This document shows positions 51,801-62,109 of a stretch of DNA of 64,000 nt, piece by piece. The notes beneath the pieces are model-generated. The model made no database searches, had not been told where the DNA came from, and saw nothing but the letters and a program-made list of their open reading frames with translations. Source of the DNA: Picochlorum sp. 'celeri' (taxonomy: Eukaryota; Chlorophyta; Trebouxiophyceae); the NCBI GenBank assembly GCA_010909725.1, contig JAACMV010000004.1, forward strand, positions 124,001 through 188,000, given 5' to 3'. The translations under genes were made by a program, and so were the position numbers. Numbering within the stretch: the first letter of the stretch is position 1; every line of letters begins with the position of its first letter.

Positions 51801-54800
51801 GCTGTAGCTATGATGAAGGCTTTGGAGGAAATTGAAGCTAAACGCCTCGATTCTATGGAATGGAACATGTTCTGGGGAGAGGAAGGTGCTCTTAACTTTT
51901 TGTTTGCTGAATCTGAAGAGACTGTTGCTAGAACCAATGTCAGAAAAGTAGCACTGCACTTGCATATGATGCTGAATTCAAGTGCGAAGGGCTCCCAGCC
52001 CAGAGGAGAAGAGGCTGTTCGCATATTGTCATTCTTCATGGGCTCGATGAAGAATCCCACTTTACAAAGCCCTCCAAGCTTGGATGAAATGCTCTCATGG
52101 ACTGTTCTCACCCCACATTATCATGAAGATGTTCTCTATGCACTGAATAGGAAGGAAGTCGCCGCATACTTTGGAATGCAAGGATCAGACACATCCAAAG
52201 TCTCTGATCTTGTGAACCCAAATGATGACGGTGTAACGGTTATGGCATGGCTGAGGTCCAATTATTCTCATGATTGGGACAACATGTTGGAAAGACTCAA
52301 GCCTGCACTCACCAAAGCAAATATCGATGCGAAATCTGTTCGAGAAGCAGATTTTGATGAAGGAGCCCCTCTTGCTGCGCACAGAATGGAGTTGCTGCAG
52401 TGGGCATCATACAGAGGACAGCACTTGTCGAGAACAGTTCGAGGTATGATGGCATATGAAAAGGCTTTGAGACTCCTCGCAAAGATTGAAAACCCAAACC
52501 CAGGAGTTAGTGCATTGAGATATAATTCATCCATAGATGATTTGGTACGCTCCAAATTCTCATACGTGGTGGCATCTCAGAATTATGGTAATGCAAGGAA
52601 ATCTGGCAAACCAGAGGAAAGATGGCTTGCCAGGGGTGTGGAGATGTTGCTTCACCAGCATTCTGGACTTCGCGTCGCGTTTTTGGACGATCAAAAAACC
52701 GCCAGTGCAAAAATACAATATTCCGTACTCATAAGAGCGCGCCATGGAACTCCAATCAATGATCCGCAGTGCACTGAAGAGTTGTACAGGATTCGATTGC
52801 CAGTGAATAGGCTGCAGTCATCTGAATCCCAAAAGGGGATCATCCTTGGTGAAGGTAAGCCTGAGAATCAGAATGCATCGATCATTTATTGCTTTGGAGA
52901 AGCCATTCAGGCCATCGACATGAACCAGGATAATTATCTGTTTGAAGCACTGAAAATGAGAAATCTCATCGATGAATTCAACCCCCCAAGATATACAGAT
53001 GATACATGGAAAACTGCAATAGGACCTTATGCGCGGAGGAACTGCGGTCCTGATAAAGTTGCAATCAAGACAAAAGCAGAGGTGACAAAACTCATTCAAA
53101 ACGGGCATGCCCCCAGCTTGCAGATGGAGGATGTCACCACAGACATTGTTGCGTACGAAAGACCATGGCCTGATATGAGATCCATGCCAGTCACCTTGAT
53201 TGGTTTCCGTGAATGGATCTTCTCTCAAGATTCTGGAGCATTGGCTTCGTTTGCAGCTGCCACTGAGTTCACATTTGGCTCAATGGTTCAAAGGATCATG
53301 ACATGGCCAGGAGGGGTGAGGTTCCATTATGGTCACCCAGATCTTTGGAATAAATTGTTTGTGATGACCAGGGGTGGCATTTCCAAGGCCACGAGGGGAT
53401 TCCACATCAGTGAGGATGTATTCGCCGGGTACAATCATGTACTCCGTGGGGGAAAAGTCAAGTTTAAGGAGTACATCTCGTGTGGAAAAGGTCGTGATAT
53501 GGGCTTTGACTCAATCAATTCATTCGAGTCCAAAGTTTCTGGGGGTAACGGAGAACAGGTCATGTCAAGAGATGTGTATCGCTTGGGGACTCATTTTGAT
53601 TTCTTCAGGCTGCTGGCATTCTACCACTCTGGTCCAGGATTCTTTATCAATTCCTATCTCGTGATGCTGTCAGTATATGCAAATATCTGGATGCTGACTC
53701 TTCTTGCGTTGACAAATAACCAGGAGCTCGCGGATCCCAATGACCCAACGCAAGTGATCTCTACATTAACTGGGCAGTCTACATCAGTTGCAGTGCAGCA
53801 GCTTGTGCAAATTGGAATGTTTTCAATCGTGACATATGCCATCGAACTTCTCCTCGAATATGGGCTTATACACACGCTAGCTACACTGATTCTTCAGATC
53901 ATCCAAGGCTCGATTGCATTTTTCGTTTTCAGAACCAGGACGACGGCAAAATATTTTCTGAAGGATGTGCAGTATGGTGGTGCACAATATGTAGCTACTG
54001 GCAGAGGATACCAGCTCCACCACAATTCATTCGTAAGGGTGTATTCTACATATTCTAGAACACACCTTTATTACGCTGCAGAGTTGCTGCTGCTTTTGAT
54101 TTTGCTCCCCTTACTGGGATGGAATCAGTATGCTGCAACAACATGGTCAACATGGTTGGTGTGCGTATCACTATTCTGGGCACCATTCTGGTTCAATCCA
54201 AGCGCATTCAGGCTTCAAAACACGTCTGATGATTTTGAAGCATGGCAACTGTGGATGAGAGATGTGGTTGATACAGATATAAAAAAGACATGGTCTGCAT
54301 GGAACAAGGAAGAATTAGCAAAGCATCGAAATGATCGTCAAGAGCAATCAAACCCGTTAGCAACGTCCATCAGAGGAATTTTGGGTGCCCTGCCTACAGC
54401 CGTATTGACCTTGGGGTCGATCACTGGGCTTGAAAACACAACATGGAACAAGTGGGCCATTTTCGGTGTCATTACTGGAGTATTTTGGTTTGTGGTCCTT
54501 GGTCTTGGCCTCACACACAGAATCCTCATTACAAGAACACACTATCGAATTTGGAGACTTTTCCGAACCTTGGCTGTCATCTGCCTCCTTGCCTTTTTCA
54601 TTTGCGCCATTATCTTTGTGCCATCTGTTGGAGGCGGCGTGGGGCTAAAAAACTTTGTGTTGATTGTGTTTGCAAACTTCTCGGTACGGTGCTTTTTCTT
54701 TTTGCTCGATCCATATTTCATAACACCAACAATATATATCTAACCTGAACGTTGTCTATATCTACAGGCTGCCGCTGTGGTGACTCAATTCCTAATGTAT

Positions 54801-55118
54801 GTGTTCCCAAGGCACTTGTTGTCAAGAGACCTGGTCGAGAAATCCTTCAGAGTGCTCGATTATATTTTGGGCTTTTTCCTCTTCCTCTGGCTTTTCCTCT
54901 TCTCATTCCTCAAAGTCTTTGATTGGGTTCAAACCACGTTATTGTACAACATTAAATTCCAGGAAAAGCTTGATCAGGCACGCATGCTTGGCAGCAATAA
55001 TTACATGAGTTTGTACATTGACAGATCCCTGGAGCGAAACAATAACAATATTCGCAAAGAATTTCAGGAAAAATATGCCAGAATGCAGGCCCCTCCGTCG
55101 CAGCCTACTCTCGTGTGA
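48882..55118 (+). CDS. GSL: 1,3-beta-glucan (callose) synthase, GT48 family
   Basis: Two exons: 48882-54683 and 54768-55118 (84-nt intron; 2050 aa). This plasma-membrane enzyme polymerises UDP-glucose into 1,3-beta-glucan. The FKS1-type N-terminal domain (LSLYFLVYTEASSVRHCPEL) lies near the start, about residue 142, so the Vta1-like region of land-plant callose synthases is shortened or absent. A first membrane cluster spans about 405-680. The cytosolic catalytic region has MNQDNYLFEALKMRNLIDEF (about 1347-1366), then RFHYGHPDLWNKLFVMTRGG, SEDVFAGYNHVLRGGKVKFK and GNGEQVMSRDVYRLGTHFDF. A second cluster of membrane helices runs to the end, the last group in exon 2. The start is ATG 48882; the upstream in-frame TTG is not a start. 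Confidence 0.95.
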
Positions 55119-55173
55119 CAGAGCCAAAACATATCTATACATGTTGTTACAAATGATGTTACATCTCAATGTT

Positions 55174-56383
55174 CTATGAAATTCTACAGATGGCACTGCT
55201 CGATGCACTCGGATTTCCATCCTTGTCAGTATTTCTTTCCACACTACCGTTTTCCATTTCTTGCATTTCTAACTCCCGCAATGACAAAGAACTTCCACTC
55301 GGTCTTCTTGAAAGACGGATTCCAGGGGGCTTGCCCTTCCCTTCCCCTTTGCTGCCTTGCCGCACATGCTGTGCAGGCACAGTGACCACAGGAAGCAGGG
55401 GCTTATCAGACGGCGATCCATCGCCATTTTCCTCCTTCATGGAAACTCCCACATCCTCCCCAATCAATGGTCGATGCGGCCACTGCTCATGAACAGGCCT
55501 CACTGTTGTCCACCGCCTCATCATGGCATAAAACACCAATGGCACAGTGTACCATGCGACAACGACATCAACACTATAATGTTTCCGTGATGCCACAATA
55601 CACAAGCTCATCATCCCGACACCAATCCAAGCAATAATCTTCAAAATCAAGGTTTCCCCATACTCTGTAAACGTAAGACAACCAACCAACACAAACGTCG
55701 TGTGAGACGAAAATATCAAGTCTCCACACCCATGCGTCGCTTGTCGACCCAAATTTATCACAATATGACCCCACCAAGAATCCGGCATGGGCAACACCGC
55801 CGTGTCCTCCCCAGCCCTACAATGATAATTTGGAGCAGGAAGCTGTGTCACAGTAAACGACAAAATTCTCAAAAACTGACACAAACTAAGTACTACAAGT
55901 ATTCGAGCATATATCACCGCCGTATAAAATCGCTTTCTCGACGTCACAAAAGGAGAGAATGACCATATGATGAATGGGATGAACAGAGACCAGAAAATAG
56001 TCTCACTGATCCAAGCATTCTGCAAACCAAGCTCCTGCACACACACCAACCATAAAATGACCATCATCATCGCATCGCAGGCAATAATACGTTATAATAG
56101 AACATACAGGGAGGTATGTAAAGCCCAGATCGCCCAATGGCTCCTCCTGGGGCTGGTGCATCCTGTGAGCCAACTGCGTTGACATGCCATGGAAATACTG
56201 AAACAAAGCCCCGAACAATATCTGCTTCCATCTAGCTATAAGCATAGGCAACTGGATGAATAAAGTAATGTTAAGATAGCATTCACACAAGGTATATCTC
56301 TCTCGCTGACGAGAATGCACCAACCCACCTCGATTCGAAATTCGAGTCGCACTCGACGACGCAATTCCTGCGTCTGATCCCAT
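55174..56383 (-). CDS. IPCS: Inositol phosphorylceramide synthase (plant IPCS/ERH1-like)
   Basis: Exons on the minus strand: 56108-56383 and 55174-56034 (73-nt intron; 378 aa). The Golgi enzyme transfers phosphoinositol from PI to ceramide. RWKQILFGALFQYFHG, DLGFTYLPELGLQNAWISET, CQFLRILSFTVTQLPAPNYHC and GCGDLIFSSHTTF align with Arabidopsis IPCS. The active-site triad is in the SSHTTF and RKHYSVD segments. About six membrane helices and a charged tail follow. The N-terminus is uncertain: a further in-phase 93-nt intron (about 56238-56330, GTGGG...TTATAG) could remove a 31-residue segment without a stop. Two TGTAAC signals lie 11 and 23 nt past the stop. Tail-to-tail with glucan synthase, 55 bp apart. 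Confidence 0.9.
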
Positions 56384-56811
56384 ATATAGTCGATTCTCAT
56401 ACTTGTATTCTATCTTTGTGATGGCTCTAGGGACTGAGTAAATCAATCCCAAGACTCTACTGGAGAATGTTTCTCAACTGCTCTTGCAGGCGTAAATCAT
56501 GCTATGAGGGGTATAGAGAGGGAAAAAGTATCTCAAAAAATCAAATAAGAAATAATATGTATTAAAATACAGGAATGAGGAGCATGTCTTTGCAACTAGC
56601 GTTGGATTCATGGAACCATCATTCCAAGAGATCTCTTTGACAAAGAGATTGTCAATTATAATTGACAAAGATGCATCTTCATATGAATACAGAAAAAAAC
56701 ATGATGATGGTCTTAGTTGTGTTACACTCAAGGTAGGTCTTGGCACTCGTATCTTCTATATGAGGAAGAAAAAGCAGAAGAAAAAACAACAAGAAGAAAC
56801 ACACGGTGCTC
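56384..56811. other. Intergenic, contains two abutting palindromes
   Basis: About 430 bp between the IPCS start and the 3' end of the next minus-strand gene. It holds the twin inverted repeats at 56631-56667. No coding potential was recognised. Confidence 0.45.
56631..56667. repeat. Two adjacent perfect inverted repeats
   Basis: ATCTCTTTGACAAAGAGAT (56631-56649; 9-bp arms, 1-nt centre) abuts TGTCAATTATAATTGACA (56650-56667; perfect 18-bp palindrome). They lie about 145-180 bp past the stop of the Cys-rich gene and about 250-285 bp upstream of IPCS. Confidence 0.8.
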
Positions 56812-57591
56812 TCAGCATGTCACGGTCCAGTCTCCATTCTCGTTTGTAATTGACAATCCCAAGCTTGGCAAGTTGATCTCGGCCTGAATATCTCTGGTGT
56901 TCTGCGTATAAATGACCATTGGTGTTTCATCCGTCTCGGTTGGTTTTGGATTATAAATTAATCCAAGAACCTCGGCGGATCTGAAGAATGGAGGGATTGA
57001 GGATTCCTGTGGTCCAGAGCAGAGAGACACGTCTCCAACAATGCCAATGAGGTTTCCTTCAACCCCAAAGACGTCTAGGTCTTTGGACTGACACCCGACT
57101 TTGATGGAGAACTGCTTGAAATCGCAGGGGTGGGTTCCGCAAAAGTCGAGGACAATGACGTCAGCGTCGCTGGTCGGCTGATACAGATACGTCGATGCCG
57201 CCAGTCGAAAGGCGCCGTCAAAGCGTTCATTGACGCTGTACGAGTTTAGCTCGGTCACATCGCAGACATCCTCGGTCGAGCCCGTTTGCCTCGCTTTCAA
57301 TGCACTTTTTAAACTTCGAAGAATTTTCTTCTCCTGGTTTTTACCACTGCCAGTGATGTCATTTCTCACAACGACGTTTGTCGAGCGCTCCAGCTTCTCC
57401 TGATCCATGTACGTGGTGCACTTTGCAGAACACCCTGACCCGGTACAGGCGCACGAGTCCCCTGTAACGATAATACCACATGATTTAGGGCAAGTATAGC
57501 ACGTTTTACCGTCGCACGACGCAGCACGAGTGACGCCTAGCACGGTCAACGTGGCAAGCACGATCCAATGGAGAAATCTGTTGTGGCGCAT
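56812..57591 (-). CDS. Secreted Cys-rich protein of unknown function
   Basis: A 259-residue single-exon protein. It has a signal peptide (FLHWIVLATLTVLGVTRA) and a compact cysteine-rich N-terminal module (ASCDGKTCYTCPKSCGIIVT, GDSCACTGSGCSAKCTTY). A mixed alpha/beta region follows with an AFRLAASTYLYQP...DVIVLDFCGTHPCDFKQFSI segment, ending in WTVTC. No family recognised. Even Cys content and secretion suggest a disulfide-stabilised extracellular or wall protein. Confidence 0.62.
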   Translation of the reverse strand: MRHNRFLHWIVLATLTVLGVTRAASCDGKTCYTCPKSCGIIVTGDSCACTGSGCSAKCTTYMDQEKLERSTNVVVRNDITGSGKNQEKKILRSLKSALKARQTGSTEDVCDVTELNSYSVNERFDGAFRLAASTYLYQPTSDADVIVLDFCGTHPCDFKQFSIKVGCQSKDLDVFGVEGNLIGIVGDVSLCSGPQESSIPPFFRSAEVLGLIYNPKPTETDETPMVIYTQNTRDIQAEINLPSLGLSITNENGDWTVTC

Positions 57592-58175
57592 GCTGCAAAT
57601 AGTTCCCTCGTTATGTCTTTGTCACTTTTATTATATGTATTTATTTCAAAATTTATTTTCTTTACGGCGACGAGTGCTGCACACGCGGTTTTTGGTCCAA
57701 TGTCAGCTTCTTTGACGTGTACATGGTCATTGGAGCGCTCGACCCCGGACGGACGACTTCTTGTGCCGTTGGAAGGTCAGTCATGCTTGCATCGTGTCTA
57801 GCTTCCTTGCCACGTTCAGTTCTACGCGAGGGGAATGAAATGTAGATGCGTTTACATATATATGAAGATATTCGTGTTGACACAAAAAGCATGGGTTGAT
57901 TCATCAACTGAATAGGCAACACAATAAGGAAAAAAAAACCGGTTTTCAATACTTACTGACTCGTGCCCGAGCACAACCGTTCTTGTTCATCATTCTCAGC
58001 ACTTTCGCAGTGATGTGGAGGAAGATAGTTTCCTGAGTCTCCAGTATTGGTACCCAGAGCTTAGAACTCTGCTGGAGGTGAACACGCTTGAGCTGCCACA
58101 TCGAGATGATCTGCTCATATTCGAACTATAGTTTCTGTTTTCACGACTCTGCATATCACATAAAAAAAAGGCACG
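57592..58175. other. Intergenic, no supported gene
   Basis: 584 bp between two minus-strand genes. Short ORFs on both strands have no family resemblance. A possible minus-strand splice donor (GTAAGTATTG near 57956) follows a 13-codon ATG segment, but no convincing partner exon was found. Confidence 0.35.
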
Positions 58176-60341
58176 TCAGATCAAACTGCGTAGAGTACAC
58201 GTAAAAAAGAAATAGGCACATACCACTGCTCTGATGATAACTTTGCTGCACGAACTTCCGTCATAAGAGATCATCCTCCAACTCGTCGGGTAGGATGAGA
58301 GATACACATTTCTCTTACTGGAAACCCTAGAGTTTACGGCCACGTATTTATTATTCGTGGTGCATGATTTGACTGCCCGTATTGACACTCTGTTATTTCC
58401 TTTGGACTCCACAACAAATCGTGTGGCTGTTCTGGATGTCTTCTTTTTCGCCTTGACAGATCGTGATCTACAGTTCGAGGTCCATACATTGAGGTACCTG
58501 GTACCACAGCCAGAATCATACCCGTAAATGAGGTATGTCCCTTCGTCAATGTCGCAAATCTTCTCAACTGGTGGAGGTGGTGGGGAGGGAAGCGGGAAGA
58601 ATGGAGGAGGAGAAGGCGTCACAGAAGGTGGTGGCGGGGAAGGTGTCACGGAAGGTGGAGGAGGAGAAGGTGTCACGGAAGGTGGTGGCGGGGAAGGCGA
58701 AGGAGTTGGTGTGTTGCCAGTTTGCACTGCAAAGCAAAAGACATGGTAATGCACCCAAACAACAAGAAGAGGAAGAAGAAAAGCAAGCGTACCTTCACCA
58801 TACGTATTCCCAGAGAAGCGCGATGATGGCACAGGAGTGGCATTCGAATCTGCAACCTGACAATTTGCACCAGCAACATTGTACTGATCACCACCAAGTG
58901 GACCAAGCCAGGTGAAATACTTGCATCCAGGAGTGTCCACACAAAACTGTGCACAAGCACCAGCAGAAACAGCACCCGTTTCTACGATATTTGAAGCACC
59001 GGTGTATTCGACGAAACCGGACTGTCTTTGAGTGCCAGGTGGAAACTCATCTCTGTTCAACCAGCCTCCCTGGCAGTTTCCAGCAGACTCTACAAAACCT
59101 GCTGGCTCATGAAGCTTACACACCCGTGTTCCCTTGTCATAAGCCCATGCTCCGCAGTTAGAGATTCCTTTACAAGCTGCACAACAATTTCCACCAGATT
59201 CTTGAGAATTAGAAGAAATCACAGCACCACTGAAGCACACATCCTCTTCCACCAATGTATTCAGCACCGAAGGAATGGATGTCCTGCACATCATATTTTA
59301 CCACATTAATACTATGCGTCCTCTTCAAATTTGCATGTCATGAAACGACAAAGAAAAAAAAAGCATCACGCACCCTTCCCAATTAAAGTACCAAATCTGA
59401 TCGTTGATCCACGTCGTAAACTGAGCCACACTTGTGTATCCTCCATAATCATTTGGTCCACCACATGGAACAGGACCGTAACTCGTAATACCAACTTGAA
59501 TATTTTCGTTATATCCAGCTGTTGGCCATCGAGCACCTTCAATCGCCAACGGACCTCCAGAGTCTCCCTGACATGCATCACTATCTGGCACACCAGGCGT
59601 ATCCCCACCAGCACAAATATGCGTTGCCGACGGTGGCTGCAGCCCCCACAGTCTATACGTCTGATCACAAGTCTGCCTATCTATATATGGAACATCTGCA
59701 TATTGAAGGATTTCAGCCACGTCCCTATTCCCATCGGTATACTCCACCTCAGTCTTGCCCCACCCAGCCACATACAATGGACTTGGTATCTGATCCTCCC
59801 GCAATGTACTCAAAAGCACACTCTGAGCAGGTATCTCATTCTCATACGCAAGCAAACCTATATCATTCTGAAATGATCTCGGGTTATAATTCTCGTGAAA
59901 GGTGTATTCATATGCAGACACCTGGTTGGCCTGAAATTGGTTCTGGTTGATAATGCCATAGGCAGCAGTAGCATCCCTCAAATTATCCGCCAAGCAATGC
60001 GCCGCTGTCATCGCAACACGAGGCGCAATTTTTGTCGAAGCACACTGCCCAGTAGAGCCAGATGCCGTTGTAAGACGCGTCAGGCCAATATATGGAAAGT
60101 CCCCTGGAGCTGCATCATTTCCATACGACACTCTGGCAGCCACCTCCTCCTTTGAGGAATCACGATCATCTATACTCGCCAATCGAATCACAGAAGATGT
60201 ATTCAACACCCGCAGCTCATCACCTTGAAAATTCTTCGGCAACGATACCCGCGCAATCTTCGTCTTCCCAAGCACACTGGCAAACACGGTTGCCAGCACA
60301 CAGTACTGAATCACTATCTTTAGAGCGGTTAAAGATCTCAT
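58176..60341 (-). CDS. Secreted trypsin-like serine protease with PAN/apple-like modules and Pro-rich stalk
   Basis: Three exons on the minus strand: 59374-60341, 58793-59283, 58176-58726 (introns 90 and 66 nt; 669 aa). After a signal peptide (about 1-25) and a propeptide ending AAR/VSYG comes an S1 protease domain with catalytic H115 (TAAHC), D160 (NDIGLL) and S261 (GDSGGPL). D255, six residues before the Ser, predicts cleavage after Lys/Arg. Two Cys-rich PAN/apple-like modules follow (CCAACKGISNCGAWAYDKGT; CAQFCVDTPGCKYFTWLGPL), then a PPPPSVTPS repeat stalk. The C-terminal domain (YLNVWTSNCRSRSVKAKKK) may be a trefoil. The 3' end may contain a 38-nt intron (GTATGT...TACGCAG) that would change the last residues. 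Confidence 0.85.
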
Positions 60342-60759
60342 CTTTAGCCAATTACAGAATGATATCTGACTGCTAGACTATATATGTGATACAAAGTAAT
60401 GCTACGCGCTCAGTCTATACTTGCTGACTCGGTGATTCAAGGATCACTTTGGCCTCCTCGTCTTTGTCTTGAGGGTCTACAGACAGCGCAGTAATAATAT
60501 GTACAATATGTGTACGTCAGTATAAATTAAAAAGGGCCACCTACCTCGGACCCTCTAAAGTATGAATTGGCGTGGCATGGCTTCATACATGGCCTTGCAC
60601 GCAACAACGTCTTTCCCCATCAATACAGACACACGACCGAACGGACGCAACCACACGGCCGCGGGAATGAAGGTGCCAACGAAGCTATCATGGGCGGTGC
60701 TCTCTATGTGAGACAAAACGTGCAATTACAACAAAGAATGGTACTATTCATACAGCATT
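60342..60759. other. Intergenic, no feature recognised
   Basis: 418 bp between two minus-strand genes: promoter of the trypsin-like gene and 3' UTR of the V-ATPase gene. Confidence 0.4.
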
Positions 60760-61414
60760 CTATTTTGGCTCTGCTGTCCCGGCCTTGGATGCCAGAATAA
60801 CTCCAACAATCAATCCGTAGAGAGCAAGAGCCTCAGCGAAAATCAAAATCAAAATCATTCCAACAAACAATTTTGGCTGCTGCGCATTCGCACGCACCCC
60901 AGCATCTCCCACAATACCGATGCACATACCAGCTCCCAACGCAGCAAATCCACACGCTATTCCAGAGGCAAAGTGGGCATACCCATCAAAGTAGTAGTAT
61001 GCCTTTTCCGCAGTCTGATTGATTCCTGTACTGATCACCACCGCGATAATAAGACCGTAGATTCCCAACACTCCCGCCATAACAACAGGGATAATAGACT
61101 TCATCACAAGCTCTGGCCTCATCACACCCATGGCTGCTATACCCACCCCAGACTTGGCTGTCCCATAGGCAGCTCCAAAGCATGAGAAGATAATGGCCGA
61201 TGCCGCTCCCAAATATCCAAAGAATGGAGCAATCTGCACACCATGAGCATCCAGTAATCACACAACTATACGTACCCAATCCGCTGCTGCCACATCCCGG
61301 GAGACATGGACCAACAGCCACCCCGTCAGCCGCACAATCCCCAAACCCCACCCCCTCTCAACCCATACAAATACCATAGAAACCCACCTGATCTCCGTTC
61401 CACTCCGCTGCCAT
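60760..61414 (-). CDS. VMA3: V-type H+-ATPase 16-kDa proteolipid subunit c
   Basis: Two exons on the minus strand: 61388-61414 and 60760-61233 (154-nt intron; 166 aa). The first exon encodes only nine residues (MAAEWNGDQ). Subunit c forms the proton-carrying ring of the vacuolar/endomembrane V-ATPase. Four transmembrane helices are visible, with the signature [20 protein letters not shown] and the essential proton-binding glutamate in [16 protein letters not shown] of helix 4. It ends before the trypsin-like gene on the same strand. Confidence 0.96.
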
Positions 61415-62109
61415 GATTTATTACGTCCGTGCGTGATACCAACACAAATCTACTCGATCAATCAAGCGTCACTCGATCGATCAACCAAACAATGGTTTCT
61501 CCCACTATATATCTACTATATAAGAAGAATTGAGAGCCCGGCTATGCGTATAGGATACGTTACAGATACAACGAGGACCAACGTCAGATGCTCGTTCGAC
61601 CAACACCAGCGTCCTGTACACTCGTCAATACGATGCAGAGAGTGATAGTATGGCTTTATCCAAGCATACAATACTAGTATGTAATACTATTGTGGTAAGG
61701 ATGACCACCCGTGCTGCTTGGGTGCTCTCCGGAGACAGACCATGAGGTACATATACATGGTACCGGTCAAAACTATAGTTTCATGGGATGTATATTCATG
61801 CTACAACGATGCCCTACCAAGAAGGCACCGCCCCTGTCAGCAGAGTCACAAGACCGAAGGGGCTCGATCCATCTAGAATCTCTCGCCTGGACTGTGGACA
61901 TTCCAATTCACGCGGATTGTTAGGGTCTCACTGACGATTCCTCTATAGTATTCTATAGTTGAATAAGAATTTACATGTACTAGAAAATTTGCGTACTCTA
62001 TAGAGAGAGCACCAAAGGAAGGAGAAGAAAACAGACTATCAATCAGTCAGTCAATTGGCAATTGGAATAATTCTTCTGGAAGAGAGCACAGGAGTTCAGG
62101 CTGACGTGA
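61415..62109. other. Intergenic, divergent promoter region of V-ATPase c and PRODH
   Basis: 695 bp with several TATAG/CTATA-rich stretches (61505-61520, 61930-62005) but no ORF with family resemblance and no RNA gene recognised. Confidence 0.4.

Noticed and set aside
57592..58175. Short spliced gene on the minus strand near 57950-58000
   Set aside because: A 13-codon ATG segment and a good donor exist, but no acceptor gives a conserved or long continuation.
58590..58700. Tandem repeat block
   Set aside because: It is the in-frame Pro/Ser/Thr stalk of the trypsin-PAN protein and needs no separate explanation.
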